A stretch of DNA of 64,000 nucleotides from Leucogyrophana mollusca (taxonomy: Eukaryota; Basidiomycota; Agaricomycetes; Boletales), in assembly GCA_021014945.1 (NCBI GenBank), contig MU266353.1, forward strand, positions 124,001 to 188,000. The letters are read 5' to 3'. Every line of letters begins with the position of its first letter. The stretch's first letter is position 1. The notes beneath the pieces were generated by a model. That model worked only from the letters and a program-made list of their open reading frames with translations. It ran no database searches and was not told the DNA's origin. Of the stretch, positions 1 through 15,262 are shown piece after piece. The position numbers and the translations under genes are program-made.

Positions 1-258
1 TGCGCTAGCTGTCAGCGAGCTGCCATGGCCTCTGACGGGGGTGGCCTTGCGGGGCGATGGTGGAGGGGCTGGGCAAGGGTGAGTCATGAGACGTGAATGT
101 GGGGCGAAGAGCTAAATGTTCTTTGTGTGTTGAAGGCCAATGACAACTCGGGATATATCGGGGCGGCGGTAGTGGGCGCGTTTATCTTGATAGTAGGTGG
201 ATGGTATGGGGTGGGGTGGACCCTTAGAAGAGCCAAGGGGAAACAGGGAGCGAGTTAG
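1..258 (+). CDS. 3' end of a membrane-anchored protein (partial)
   Basis: I do not recognise this protein. The open frame at 136-258 encodes a hydrophobic stretch of about 18 residues (GAAVVGAFILIVGGWYGV) followed by a short basic tail and a TAG stop at 256-258. That is a C-terminal membrane anchor with a short tail. A plausible 57-nt intron (79-135, GTGAGT donor, GCTAA branch-like motif, AAG acceptor) joins it in phase 0 to an open frame that runs off the left edge. Most of the gene lies outside the window, so its role cannot be given. The upstream frame is too short to be sure it is coding. Confidence 0.4.
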
Positions 259-1785
259 AACAGCCTCGTTGTTTCACGCGTATCACCTTAATTACTGAAT
301 TGTGTCTGTTCGGAAGGTTTGTCAAGCCCATCGATGTAGCGGCATCTGCGTGTTTGGGGTATTGAATTGGCTTGCAAAGATGTGCACAACCCTCAATTAT
401 GGCTTTGGAGGGTCGGTGAGAGACATCAAGATATCGACATAAGTGACCGAGGATAAAGTGCCAGGCGAGGTAACGCGGTTGTCCAGGTGACGGGGCAAAA
501 AGCACTCATTGCAGCCTCATTGGACGCTGTGAACGTTGTTGCACTAATGAGCTATGGCAATGGTCTCTGTCGCCTCGTCCCTACAGATTGATAGGGTGCC
601 TTTGCGCACCGAGGCGCACGAAAGCATTGACAAGTCTCCATGCCTTCGGGCGTTCCAGCTGTGACCTGATCTGATTGTGGAGTCGATGGACATTGGCGGA
701 ATAGTCGAGGCCGATCATTCCGCACATCCACGGGTCAGCAAGAGTTACACGGTGAGGAAAACACAGCTAAAACAAGGCTCATCAAACCACGAAGCTGTTT
801 GCCGTGGTGTGTATTTAGCAGGCGTTGGAGGCTCCGGAACGCGGCACCGCTCGGCCTGGATGTCATTAGGATGGCAAGGGGTCGCCTTGGGTCTGTGATG
901 GGTCTGTGACAAGGGAGACTTGCATTGAGCAAGAAGGTTGGCCTGTTTGGGTCTAGCAGCCGCGTCAACAGGCGATCAAATCGACACTGGCCTTGGGATG
1001 CCGTGGATCCGCATGGTTACTCTGTACAGGTGGGATTGATCGCGTCGCGAATCTCGGTCTAGCGAGAGTCAAGTCGCCAGACAGGTTATTAGAAACTATA
1101 AGAAGGAAAGCTAAAGAATGGAAAATCACTACTCATTTTACCCGGCCCATTGTGGAGGGAGGGACAAGGGCGCGTTGTTTGGCTTTGTTGTGCCTTCGTT
1201 CGAGGTGAAGAAACCTGGATTTACGCGCCCATATGCACCTCGGTCCCGCCTTGGCCATCTCCCCAGTCCCGCTCCGCCTATCTCAACCTTTTCTTGTATC
1301 CTTAATTCTCTGGTCTGTTTCCTTCTAATTGCTGTACACCAGGTTAGATAATATCCTAGTCGCGCCTCTTTTCCCAGTACTCCGTGGGCTGCGCATCAAA
1401 TTTCGGCGCAACATACACTCGCACACCTAGTTCTCTGCGTTTCTCGTCTTGTCGCATCGCCCTTCTATCTTTGAGCCATTCCGCGTCTCTCCACGCAAGG
1501 ATAGCCCCGTTGGCCTCCAGAAGCTCGTCACATCACGACTTTACACGATCATCCCGTCACAGCTCTCTTTCGTTCCGTGACGAGGGCCTAGCAGATCCAG
1601 GAACCTTTCGCGGCCGCAGTCGGTACGTTCCTACTCTCCATGGAGTGATGCGCTTGACCTACATCTTGCTGCTGTGCCAGATCACAGGAAATCTGATATA
1701 GTCTCACCATCGCACTGGAAACCTTCCTTCGACCTCCCTTACTGGATCCTTGGGCAGCTCATAGCACTCAGGCTTTGTATGAAGG
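259..1785. other. Long non-coding stretch upstream of the RasGEF gene
   Basis: No convincing coding frame was seen; open frames here are short and lack recognisable motifs. From about 1250 to 1560 the + strand is rich in C and T with few purines, a common feature of promoters and 5' leaders of highly transcribed fungal genes. The stretch probably holds the promoter and 5'UTR of the RasGEF gene. Confidence 0.4.
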
Positions 1786-4700
1786 ATGCCCGCTGCTCGG
1801 CTTCATATCGACACTGACGTCAGCCGCGATAATGCTACCTCAAAGAAACCTTCTATCCACGAGAAGACTAGCACTCCGGCCGCCTTGTCGCCGAACCCAA
1901 TGGGTACTACAAGACTACGAAGTGGATCCACCGCGTCTACTTCTTCGTCCTTGTCGGTGGATTCCCCTGGTCCATCGTCTTCTGCAGCGTCAACATCATC
2001 CCTTCAACTTCCCGAGCCTGGGTCCTCTTCATCTCGACAGGGTGGTTCCGGTTACCCAATGCCCAGTCCTGTGAGCCCGTCGCAGGACGAAACTGTACGA
2101 GTGGCGCCAGAGTTTGTTTTGGCATTGCACGACTTCGCACCACAGCAACAGAATGCCACTTGCTTGTCCTTTCGAGCTGGACAAGTCATTCGTGTGTTGA
2201 ACAGAGATGCCAGTGGATGGTGGGACGGAGAAATCAACGACCAAAGAGGCTGGTTTCCTAGTAACTATGTCAGCGCGGATGAGGGCGTGATTTCACTGAC
2301 CGAAGAAGAACTTCCTCGTACATCTGTGAGCCGTTGTCACGATGCAATTATGTCATATTGAAATTCATGAGCTGTCGCAGCGACAGGGCCCTGGACATGC
2401 CCATACAATGTCGGCGGTGTCAACTGCTTCCTGGGCCAGCACACCGTCTCGAGGCTCCACACGGAGGGATCACCGTCCGTTGGTAACGGAGGCACTTGGC
2501 TCTGACATAACTTCCTATTGCCCGCCCCTGATGGTCAATCTACTGCACAGCCTTTCTCTCCTGCAAAGTGCTGTGCGGTCGAATCGTGTTCTACATTTCC
2601 AGCCATCCACAGCTTGCATTATTTCCTGTGTCAGGTTCATTCTCTCCGCTACAGAGTGCTTGCCTCGCGAGGCTCCTGTACTAAAACAATTTCCAGCCCT
2701 TGCTCAGGAGCGAAAACAGATTCTCTCTGTGCTCGCCTCTTTGGCGACGCAGGCCAAGAAGGCGTCGGCTGAAACACACGATGAAGACTCACGTGGAGCA
2801 GATATTGAAGCAATGTTGAGGTTGGGTGGGCAGGTTTTCTCACAAGTTCGGCGATTTTTGGCAGTCGCCGTGCAGTGTGGTATTGACATACCTGAACGTG
2901 GGCAACCTCTCCCGTCGGGAATCGGCATTCCCACCACAACCGGCCAGTTACAAGGCCAGGGCAACTCTGCAAATCCAATACATGCTTCCCCTACGCCACC
3001 CGATACCGTGACCGCTTCTCGATTGTCACCAAATCACGCAACTCCCCGAAAGCTCGAGCCTACATTGGTACCAAAAACAGCTCTGCGCACAAAGAGCCTG
3101 GGTGACCTCAGGACACAACGCAGAGTTGCCGCCTACCGTGACTCGAATTCCTCTGTTGCACCATTGCTTCCCCATCGAACAGTGATTGCGCGTAGCAAGA
3201 AAGAGCAATATCTGCTATATGAACGCGCAGCCAACAATCGACACAAAACGGGTATGGCATCCATCAGCAGTACATCCTCTTCTTCATCGTCCTTCTCCTC
3301 CGCCGAGTCACCAAGGCCACTCGTGATGCAGTCGTTCCCTGCCGGGCCCTCCACTACCGCCGAAGTGATGGAGGCCCTCAAGTTCACTCAGGACCAGTAT
3401 TTATCCACCATCGCGGCGTTCATCGGCCACGCACACTCCCACTCACGCTCGTCGCATGCCTCGAGCACGGGCCATATGTATGACCTTGTCCGGGAGATTG
3501 TGGAGATGGTTTGCAAGCTACTTACCATCGTTGAAGCGGTGATGCGTCACCCTGAAATCCCATTGCTGAAGGTTGGGAGTTTGAAGACTGCTAAGGAGGG
3601 ATTGTACAATGTCACGAGTTCCCTCGCAGAGTCTGTGCGGCTTCTCACAATGCCCCTTCCACCGGACATAACAGAGGAGACCGAGAAGGCCTCGCTCATA
3701 CGTTCAGCCACTGCTGCTTGCAAAGCCGGCGCAGACTGCGTTTTGGCAGTCAAGCAGTGTCTGAACCGGTCACTAGGCGAGAAACAATTCATCATCCAGG
3801 TTCCTACGACCTCAGACTCAGATCCTGCTCCGTTCACGCCAAGCAAGTTCTCGCGAAAGCCGGGACAACCATCACGCATGAGCATGAGTGTCTTGCAAAA
3901 TCTATGCCATGCTGGCGTCGACGAAGAAGACCTTACCATCCAAGCGCAGACCCCCTCTCCACCTATGTCCAAAAGTCTCGGAAAAGGCAAAGCTCGAGAG
4001 CGTTCCCCCGATCATTCAGATACCACTGGTGGATCGAAGTCTTCTGTTGGGTCCGAGGACACATTACCTACATCCCCCGAGGGGAGCAAGTCGCTACCAT
4101 CACTGGCCAGTGACCCCACTCTTTTGGACCGCGTTCCACAACCATCAATCTCAGCCCTTCGGAGACATGATGAGGGTTGCCTACCTGATGACAGCCAGCA
4201 TGATCGCCAGACGATCGACACTTTCGAAGACAGGCTCGTCAATGATGAGCTCGCTCTTGAATCTTCTGAACGTGATCCCATGGGTCACGACTACCCTCCA
4301 GAGGACGTGATCTACAATAGCGAGGGCCATCTCGTAGCTGCCACCATCGAGGTGCTAGTGGAAAAGATGACTCCACACGACAGCCTCGTCGACCCCGCTT
4401 TCTCCGCCGTTTTCTTCCTCACTTTTCGCCTTTTCTGCCAGCCTATCGAACTTGTGGAGGCTATCATCCACCGATATAATATCATGCCGCCGGTCGGCCT
4501 CTCGGAGGATGACGAATTACTTTGGCAGCAACACAAGGGCATTCCGATCCGGCTCCGGGTCTCAAATTTCGTCAAGAGCTGGCTGGAAATGTACTGGCGC
4601 GGCGGCGTGGACGATGTCGCCCTGCCACACCTAGCTTCATTTACTCAAGAGGCCCTCATGCAGTATTTCCCCAAGCCATCGCAGCGTATCCTGGACCTGA

Positions 4701-5958
4701 TATTAATGCGCCGCAACTCGACCGAGAACGCCATCAGTCCCAGAGGCGAGCGCGCTCGTGACCCCGGCATGTCGATTAATCCACCGTCGTTCTCTCCCTC
4801 GGAAATACCACGACCTACGATGACCAAAGCCTTGCTAGCGGCACTCAGAAGCAGGAGCTTCGCAACTGTTACTGTCACGGACTTTGATGCTCTGGAATTG
4901 GCCAGACAGCTAACTATCATGGAATGTGACTTGTACTGCGCGATTCAACCAGAAGAAGTGCTGGAAACTGGTCAGGAGGGCACAAAACCGCCGGTTAATG
5001 TCCGAGCGGTGTCCTCCTTGAGTACCGTTATCACCGGATGGGTGGCAGAGAGTATCCTCATTGAGCAAGACACGAAGAAGCGGACGCTTTTGGTGAAGTT
5101 TTTCATCAAAGTTGCGGATGTAAGTTGTATTTCGTATGAGTCAACTCGCCTCATTGACGCTCCTATGTATCAAGCGCTGTACCTCCCTGCACAATTTCAG
5201 TACTCCGCGATCCATCCTCGCCGCTCTTGATTCATCGACGATCTCTCGATTGCATCAGACTTGGCTGGTACGTATTGAACTGTATAATTAGTTCTTCGCG
5301 AATTAACTCCATGACTCCAGGGCGTGCCGCAGAAGTATAAGGTGCAGCTTGAGGCTTTGCGCCGCCTCGCGGATCACAGCAGGAATTTCCATGAGTACAG
5401 AGGCCGACTGCGTAACACCGCACCCCCTGCAGTGCCGTTCCTGGGTATGTCAATGATAGGTCTTCCGCAGGCTCTTCTAATGATCGTTCTGTAGGTTTGT
5501 ATCTGACCGATGTCACGTTCTGCCGGGAGGGAAATCCATCGTACCGGGATTCCCCCTATGCTCAAGCCAAGAAATTGCTGAATTTCAACAAGTATCACAA
5601 ACTGGCACGGATCGTCCAAGGTGTGTATTAGCGCGCGCATGGCCAAAACGACGGACGCTAACTCGATCCTCAGACATGCAACGGTTTCAAGTCCCATACA
5701 ACCTCAAAAAGATTCCCGAGGTGCAGGAATACCTGCAGGTCGCGTTTGAAAACGCGAAGCATCACGGCGACCTCCAAGATCTCTATCGTCGGAGGTAGGA
5801 ACATATACATTCCGCGAGGGGTATACGCTAACCTTCTCTCTCCCAACAGTCTGCTTGTTGAACCCAGGCAGCCGGCCGATACTCCTCCCACAAGTGACAT
5901 GCGCCAACTATTCAACTGGGCCACCCGCTCGCAGGCGCAGCAACCCACATCCGCCTAG
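1786..5958 (+). CDS. Cdc25-type Ras guanine nucleotide exchange factor (SH3 + RasGEF_N + RasGEF)
   Basis: This is a membrane-associated activator that loads GTP onto Ras, upstream of cAMP and MAPK signalling. Splicing by eye gives seven exons (1786-2325, 2381-5119, 5175-5267, 5321-5444, 5495-5620, 5674-5794, 5850-5958) and a clean frame of 1283 residues. An SH3 domain lies near residues 110-165 (FVLALHDFAP, then SGWWDGE and GWFPSNYV). A long helical and Ser-rich linker follows. The RasGEF_N domain begins near EGHLVAATIEVLVEKMT. The catalytic Cdc25 domain contains FDALELARQLT, KFFIKVAD, the helical-hairpin region SSTISRLHQTW and LNFNKYHKLARIV. This order matches fungal Cdc25/Ste6 proteins. Introns are 50-55 nt. 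The ATG at 1786 is the first in frame before the SH3. It is convergent with the next gene. Confidence 0.93.
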
Positions 5959-6224
5959 GCCCGCTGATTCCAATCTATTTCCTCGATTTTTGACCTTGTT
6001 TTGTCATTATCTCACATCCTTGTCGTCATGTTGTGTTTGGTATAATCTCTATCTCCACGCATTTTCTTTACTCTACTCATCGAATTCGTTGCATCTGGTT
6101 TGTCTTCGCTGTCTGTTTTGTAACCCACACATGGAAGATTCATCCCAATCATCTCTATAATAGACTGAGCTGTAGTCAACAATTCTAGTGATGATATCGG
6201 TCTACGACGATAACTGCATGACTG

Positions 6225-7760
6225 CTATTCTTGGGTACGGTTGTGGTGGTACTTGGTTACATAGTAACCGAATCCATTCTTCTTGAGTCTAGAGGCGTCG
6301 TATGACCGACTGGGAGGTAGGGGAATTAAAGGGTAGGTATCCTCCGTAACCCCCGGCCCAAAGTCGTAGACAAAAGGTCGACTTTGAGTCGCGCCAAAAA
6401 GCCGCGAGCTTTCAAGTATCAAAGCGTATACTGGCGACGGATCATTGCCAGGACCATGGACACTCCACCCCTTGGACGGGGATCGAACATCCCAAAAAGC
6501 AACAACGCTGTGCCTTGCGGAACCCGCCGCGATGTGGCTGGATGAGCCGCCGCCACAAGAAACAGAGTAGATTGGCTCGGAGGACCAGGGATCATGGAGG
6601 GAAAGGACAGGAAGTAATGCTGCCGGCCCTTCTGTATCCCCTTGTGAGGCCCGAGTTGAGGAACGTAGGTCGTGGACGCGAACAGCGCCGTCGTACCAGC
6701 CAGATACGACTATCTGATCGGAACAACCCCATGGTGATGAGGCGGGAGCTCCTGAAATTCCATATACTGCTGAGAACTTCCGTACGGTTCGAGGTTGCAA
6801 AAGAGCAGAAGGTTTTGCAGAGAGAGCAGCATTGGCGATAGTATGGACTGCTAGGGGAGTGGCAGATGACGTCCCGAATACAGCGTAAGGAGAAGAGGAC
6901 TTCATTGACAGATGAGTTGACCAGCTTCTTGTTTGTAAGTCGATGGAGGAAGTGGTGAGTGGATTGGATGCCAGATCACACAAGGACACCGAGCCCATTG
7001 ACGACAATATAAGGAGGTTATTCCCTCCACACGCCATGCTTTCTACGAGGTCATCGCCATGGAAGGCGTACGGATCCTGCGGAAGAGATAGCACGGCGAA
7101 GATTCGGCCCTCGGTATGTGCTTTCGGCGAGGGAATGGGAAGGACGAGTCGTTCAAGTGTGCCATCTTCGAAACCGACAAATATGGTATGATCCAAGCCA
7201 TTGTCAGGAACGAAAACGATACTGGTGATGTCCCGTTTGGTATGATTTGCGTGCCTCAAGGTGTATTCGGCTTCATGAAGCATGCCAGGCGCCTCCTCTG
7301 CCCCATGAGACAGGGTGAACCGGTACACGTCGATGGTGCTTCCAGCTGCAACCAACAGCCTTGAAGTGGAGATGGCGAGAACGGGCTGGAGCTTGCCTGT
7401 CCATGGGCGTGATAGTGGGCGGGCGATGAACTTAGAGCGCGACCAGGCGCGGTCAGATAGCGCATTATACCGTACACGAGATAGTGCATCCCACTTATCC
7501 CGCGCTCCATGAAGACTAAAGGACGGTCGTTCGTGGAGCCTAAGGTATGCAGACCACCCGAACTCGTGCACCTGCGACTGAACTTAGTCACCGCTCGAGA
7601 ACACTAACAGGAGACAACTCACAAGTGCGTTGAAAAACTTGCAGGTGCGTGCCAATGCGAGCAGATCTTCGTATGTGAGAGTCTGCATTACAAGGATGAG
7701 AACATCGGTCGGGAGCGGGATGCTACCTGGCTCGCAGGCTGTGTCATGGTGAGCACTCAT
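6225..7760 (-). CDS. F-box protein with WD40-like repeats
   Basis: This is a probable substrate-receptor subunit of an SCF ubiquitin ligase. Two exons (7623-7760 and 6225-7571) are joined through a 51-nt intron and give 494 residues. The first exon encodes an F-box (IPLPTDVLILVMQTLTYEDL, then LARTCKFFNAL), which would bind Skp1. The second exon carries WD-like blades: a repeat near VVSGWYDGAVRVHDLR, another near SVVAFWDVRSPSKGW, and weaker ones around IFVGFEDGTLERL. The long frame begins at a GTG codon, so it is not itself the start; the ATG at 7760 supplies the F-box. It resembles the FBXW4-type arrangement, but the repeats are divergent and the substrate is unknown. It is transcribed away from the Miro gene. 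Confidence 0.8.
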
Positions 7761-8118
7761 GGTGAAGCTTGGTTGTCATTGAGTTATTGCAGGTATCATT
7801 CTCTGGAGAACTTACTGATTTATAAATTTCCTCTGTGCAACAGGAAAAAGATAAGGGAGCGGAACTCATCGGAGTCAGCATTGCCTTTGTGCAGCGCCAC
7901 CGCGACGGGGAGAGCCAGTGCTACCGAAAGAGGTCGGTGCCGATCACAGACTGCTGACTAATCGAAGCCGCGTGCTGCCGAAGCGATTCCTCAGAGCAAC
8001 GTCTCTTCCATCCCGCTCCAGGGCGTCCTGCGCGTATAACAGGACGAGCAAGTACAAGGCACGAGCAATTCACCCTCCACGCGTCTACCAGCCTCAATAT
8101 CCTGCTCAGTACTGTGTC
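7761..8118. promoter_or_regulatory. Divergent intergenic region, F-box/WD gene and Miro
   Basis: This 358-bp gap separates the starts of two divergent genes, so it should hold both promoters. I see no clear TATA box and no coding frame with recognisable motifs. Confidence 0.4.
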
Positions 8119-10810
<2,692 letters not shown>

Positions 10811-11185
10811 GAGCTGGATATATATTTATTCCTTTCCTTGCGTTTTATAGACGACCTTGGATCCACCTGCTGTCGCACAATAGAGCTGAGACTTGCTGCT
10901 GAAAACCAGATCCGAACTCCGACTCCTCAGATCCGAGATTGCCTGCAGGTAGCCGCCTGTTGCGGCAGAGTTTACTGTTAGGCCTTTGTTGACAACATCG
11001 TTTCTTATTTCTCGCCACGACAGTCTCTGCGTTCCATCGATTAACTAAATCATATCCCTTTTCGTATCTTTAAACAAAATCTCAGTGTTCTCAGGGCAAA
11101 AAGCGAGCCAGCAAGTGTTCATCTCTCCGCAGTCGACCATCTTGAACTTGACTTTAGTCTGGGACTTGTTTACTATACAGGCAAG
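10811..11185. other. Intergenic region before the VWA gene
   Basis: No open frame with recognisable features was seen. It lies between the Miro stop and the ATG of the co-oriented VWA gene and probably contains the Miro 3'UTR and the VWA promoter. Confidence 0.35.
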
Positions 11186-12912
11186 ATGGACGAGGACATG
11201 GAATTTGACAGCTCTCCTCAACAGCAGACTTTTTCCCAGCAGCAACAGCCGCCCATCGAATACCACGATGGACGCAAGATGTTGTTCGTTCTCGTCGTCG
11301 TTATTCCCGTAATTTCAGGGGTGTGCTGACCCCAGCATCGTCACAGGGATCTCGTCTTCATACAAGACTGCACGGGCAGTCAAGGTAGCTATATATCATC
11401 CGCCACGCGAAACATCGAGGAAATCTGCGGTCATATATTCGAGTCCGGAAAGCTGCAGTCTCGAGAAGACCTTCGAGTGGGCCTTGTCGCGTTCCGGGAC
11501 CATCCGCCACAGGATCATACCTACGTGGTGAAGAACTTTGGGTTCTCTTCTGATATCAGCAAGGTGCACAAGGATCTTTCGGGTCTGTATGCTTCCGGGG
11601 GCGGAGATGGCCCTGAGGCTGTTACGGCTGCATTGGCTGAGACGCTGAACATGGAGTGGAGAGAACACGCGAGCAAGATGGTTGTGCTCATCGCTGATGC
11701 ACCCCCGCATGGAATCGGGGAGTATGGGGACGGTGAGATATGTTCTTGCTGCCTCCGCACGCGGTGCTGAATTGTGGTCATAGGGTTCGATGAGGGTTCG
11801 CCGGATGGGCATGACCCGCTACAGTTGGCACGCCTTATGGCCGGCCGTGGCATCACGCTGGTAAGCGACCTCGTGTCCTGTCGGCTGCACATACTCAAAG
11901 ATGTTTAGTTCTTCGTCGCTTGCGAACCAGCACTGAGTGGATATTCTGTAAGCGTGCTTGTCTCCTACGCTTGCTCTACGCGTTCTCATCCATCCCTCAG
12001 TATGCCACTGATTTCTACCAAGCAATAACGAGTATCACGTCCGGTTTGATGCTTCCCCTCACTACAGCCGATCTCCTTTCACACGCAATTGTCGGCAGCG
12101 TGCTGGAAAATCTCGACATGGAGCGGCTCGTGCGTGAGGTCGGGCATGCGGTCGCACAACGGATATTGGGGAATAATGAGAGTGTTGATGATGTCGCCCG
12201 CGAGTTGCACGAAAAACTACTCCTGCGGAATGAAAGTACGAAGAAGGTCGTCATTGAGAGTATCTATAAGCCTTCCGAGGAGGCGTCCCATAATGTTGCC
12301 GTGTTTACTCAGGCTAGCTCTCTGGCAGAGGCGAGACCTTTGTTGAAACGGGTGAGGAATTTACCACCATACCGCGAGACGGAGGCTCTAACAACTCGTT
12401 ATAGGTACACGGCACTCGATTCACCGATAAGTATCTACAAGCACGGCAATCCGCCACTCGCAACTCCTATTCATCATATTCATACGCCCCTCATCTCCCA
12501 ACGCGATCCACTCCAACAAAGAGCTATTCCGGATCCCCAAGCACCAGCCCTTCGACGACGGCCGCCGCTCCTCATTCGCCTCCACGTAAAGTGGTCACAG
12601 ACTTTGCAGCCTTTGGCGCACCGGCAAACGCCAGTGTGTTCGGGACAGCGGTTGCATCTACGCCGTTCTCTTTGGCTGGTGGAAAGGCTGCGTTTGGAGG
12701 AATTAGGAACACAAGCGGGCGGGGGATGTTCGATGGGGACGATGACGACGATGACGACGGAAATGGGAGGCAGAAGGTCGAGCTGAGGGAGGATTCTATC
12801 TCTCTGGATCAGGTGTGTGATTTTTGGCACAGCTTTACGGTCCGATTTAACGGTTCTATCACAGGCTCGGCGGATCGCAATGCAGAGCGCATGGAGGAGT
12901 GCTCATGCTTGA
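11186..12912 (+). CDS. von Willebrand factor A domain protein
   Basis: The exact role is unknown. The N-terminus is Gln-rich. A VWA domain follows, beginning DLVFIQDCTGSQGSYI, where the metal-site motif is D-x-T-G-S rather than the usual D-x-S-x-S. It continues with VGLVAFRDHPP, SGGGDGPEAVTAAL and KMVVLIADAPPHGIGEYGDG. This pattern resembles VWA domains of the VWA/alpha-kinase group, but no kinase domain is present. The C-terminal half is low complexity, with an Asp run (DGDDDDDDDG) near 12735. The last intron ends before QARRIAMQSAWRSAHA and the stop at 12910-12912. The first donor is uncertain: frame requires a weak GTTGTT-type site near 11280. The Asp-rich acidic tail could be a protein-binding element. 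Confidence 0.75.
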
Positions 12913-13092
12913 CGATCCCTGCGAACCCATTTGGTTGCTGCTGCGATGAGACATCCACGTATTATATCATTTAGCGACCCACGGCCATTCACGACATTTT
13001 GTTTAAATTCATGCCATCTTCTACTGAGGATCATGTAGAATTAATGCACATAAAATCAAGGAGAACATTGTTGAGTTTCGATGTTCCGAGTG

Positions 13093-14153
13093 TCATGATG
13101 GTACAACTAACGTGTCTCGTTTCCGCTTTCCTTTCCTTTCCTTTTTGAGTGCCTCTCCTCGGCAACCCTCGCTTTTTGCTGTCGTCTCGTTCCGTCTTTT
13201 ACGACCTCCCTGCTTACCCCCCTCCGCAATAGGAGCTGGTGGTTTTCCGCTTGATGGTCGGTCACAGCTGTCCTCGACCTTCTTCGCTTCCTCAGTTTCC
13301 ATCGAATTTTTTTTGGGTATTTTGCGCTCGTCCTTGTCCGTCAACCCTGCCAGAGCCAGTTTCTTCGCTTTCTTCATCTCCTTTTTCAGTCTCTTTCGCT
13401 GGCTCCGTTCCTCCTCCGTCTCGAGCAGTTCTTCACATTTCCGCTTTTTGGCTTTGGCATTCTTTTTGGCCTCCTTTGCCTCTGCCTTTAGTCGCTTCCT
13501 TTCCCTTCTCTCTACCTTTGTCTCTTCAGGGGTTTGCCTTGCAATCTGTACGACTTCCTCGACTACGGTCACATTGACGACTGTTGTCGTAGATGCGTCG
13601 TCATCGGGGCCGAGGATAGGACCTCGAAAGAACCTTGAATAAAGGCCCTTCTTTGCAGCTTCACGTTTCGCTGCCGATATCAACGAAAGCCGGAGTGTGG
13701 TATCAGAGTCAGGCGTGGTTACCCCAGAAGCTGGAGTCCCCGTTATTGGTCGTCTATTAGAGATAATTCCAGTAGCAGTGCGCGTAAAGGTTAGCGGCGC
13801 AGATGAGTCATTTCCATCCTGTAGGCACCGTGAGCGCAGTGGGTGGGCATGGTGAAGGTGGTAAACCGACCTCGTCCTCGTCGTCGGTTGTGACCTTGAT
13901 GGTGATGGATTTCGAAGCAGCGGTGAATAGACTGGCGCGTAGTTCGAATAGATCAGCCCCCCGAGGACAATCCAAGATGTTGCAAGACTTACTGATCCCA
14001 GAAGGGGAAGGCCTCGTCTCTGTCCTTGCCTAGCCCTGCTAGGTTTTTCTTTTGAGGGATTGCGAGGGGCTTGTCAATGGCGCCCTTACGCAGTCCCGTA
14101 CCTTTTCCTGACCATCCGTATGAAGTCAGGTAAGAATGTCCGTCCAGAGGCAT
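13093..14153 (-). CDS. G-patch protein, GPATCH4/PXR1-like
   Basis: This is a likely nucleolar RNA-processing factor; G-patch proteins activate DEAH helicases. Three exons (13993-14153, 13871-13931, 13093-13818) give one frame. Residues 1-50 form a G-patch: SYGWSGKGTGLRKGAI, then KNLAGLGKDRDEAFPFWDH. The motif FWDHLFTAASKSI spans the first intron, which is strong support for that splice. The C-terminal half is a long Lys/Arg/Glu-rich coiled region (KKRKCEELLETEEERSQRKR and similar), as expected for nucleolar targeting. The ATG at 14153 was chosen because the longer upstream frame opens with TTG. The Lys-rich 3' part throws a long antisense open frame on the + strand that I do not count as a gene. 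Confidence 0.82.
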
Positions 14154-14269
14154 ATGTGAGGGAAAACCTTTCGCTGGCGGCTTTTGATGTGTCAAGAAAT
14201 CTTTAGTGGTCCACGTGACCAATTATTCTGCACACTCCCAGGTGGCTTTTCCTTCCGTTTGAAACATTA

Positions 14270-15210
14270 CGATGCGGAACCATTCGCAAGACCGAGATTC
14301 TGATCACTGATCCAACACGTCTCGGGGACAAATGCTCGACATTCATAATCGATCTATACAGAGAACAAATATGTCGTTGGCACTCGCCCGCCCGCGAAGT
14401 GCTTCCCGTCCAAGAGTCGAATCTCTTGCAGTATTCAACTATAATGTGGCCTACTTCATGCCCCGACCACCGACTACTTATCCTTGTGGGCAGATGCTAC
14501 TCTCTAAACGTCTCACGGTAAGCTTCCCGGGCACTGGCAGCTGCCCCTGGTGTCCGATAGGGTGCCTTGGACGCTGGTGTTCAGGTGTTAGCTTGACTGC
14601 AATCTGCAGCTACCACCAGAAACGGGGAGAGGACCATTGCAGCACTCGTTCGGAGGGCGAGAAACGGTTACTATACGGCCCTGACTCAGCTCAGTTGTGT
14701 ATTACGCGGTGAGCATTTGGTCCTGTTTCAGGGAGTTACGAAGTCTGATTGACAACTGATTCGGAAAGCCTGTAGACTCGTGTGTTGCCCATTAACGATA
14801 AGCTAGTGACCAAAGTCGGCGCAAACTCTGCATTCTTGCGGTTGCGCGCGGATTCAGGGGGTATGCCTGCTCTGGACCTGGAAGACCAGATCACTTCGCT
14901 TGTTGTGTGAGAGACTTCCATATGGATGCGCTCATTCACATCATTCCATAGATAAGTATCGGGAACATACATCGGGCCCACCAGATCCGCCTAATGCTGA
15001 GAATGCAACATCCTATCACTACACCCTGACTGGAAGTCGGGAAATGGACGGCGGCCAACTCCATAGTATGATGATATGATAATACAGGGGAGAGCGCAAT
15101 TGACATCGCCAAGATACCGTCACCTGTGTGAAGAGGAACCCGACGAAGATTTGACTTATCCCACTCCTACTTATTATTAGGCTGGCCTTCGAATTCCTGG
15201 ATGGCCGTGC
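14270..15210. other. Conserved block upstream of P450-1, content unclear
   Basis: The block recurs upstream of all three P450 genes (here, about 26600-27450 and about 31150-31950). It contains frames that stay partly open between copies, such as GEDHCSTRSEGEKR here against GEDYSSTRLEREKR in the second copy. Splice-like GGTAAGCTTCC and TTCAGG motifs are also kept. No copy gives a continuous protein I can recognise, and frames are broken differently in each. It may be the decayed remains of a gene once linked to the P450, or regulatory DNA. Confidence 0.4.
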
Positions 15211-15211
15211 A

Positions 15212-15223
15212 TACATATAACTG
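15212..15223 (+). promoter_or_regulatory. TATA-like element of P450-1
   Basis: The motif ACATATAACTGAT lies about 45 nt before the ATG and is kept at the same distance in all three P450 copies, followed by a conserved CCAGACATAACT. Conservation across copies that differ elsewhere suggests a core promoter. Confidence 0.45.
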
Positions 15224-15262
15224 ATCGTCCAGACATAACTCCCCCTTCTCTCCTCCACGATA

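Noticed and set aside
3547..3990. 147-codon minus-strand frame
   Set aside because: Lies wholly inside the RasGEF coding exon as an antisense shadow.
13112..13642. 176-codon + strand open frame, Ser/Phe-rich
   Set aside because: It is the antisense of the Lys/Glu-rich tail of the G-patch gene; such codons create long stop-free complements.
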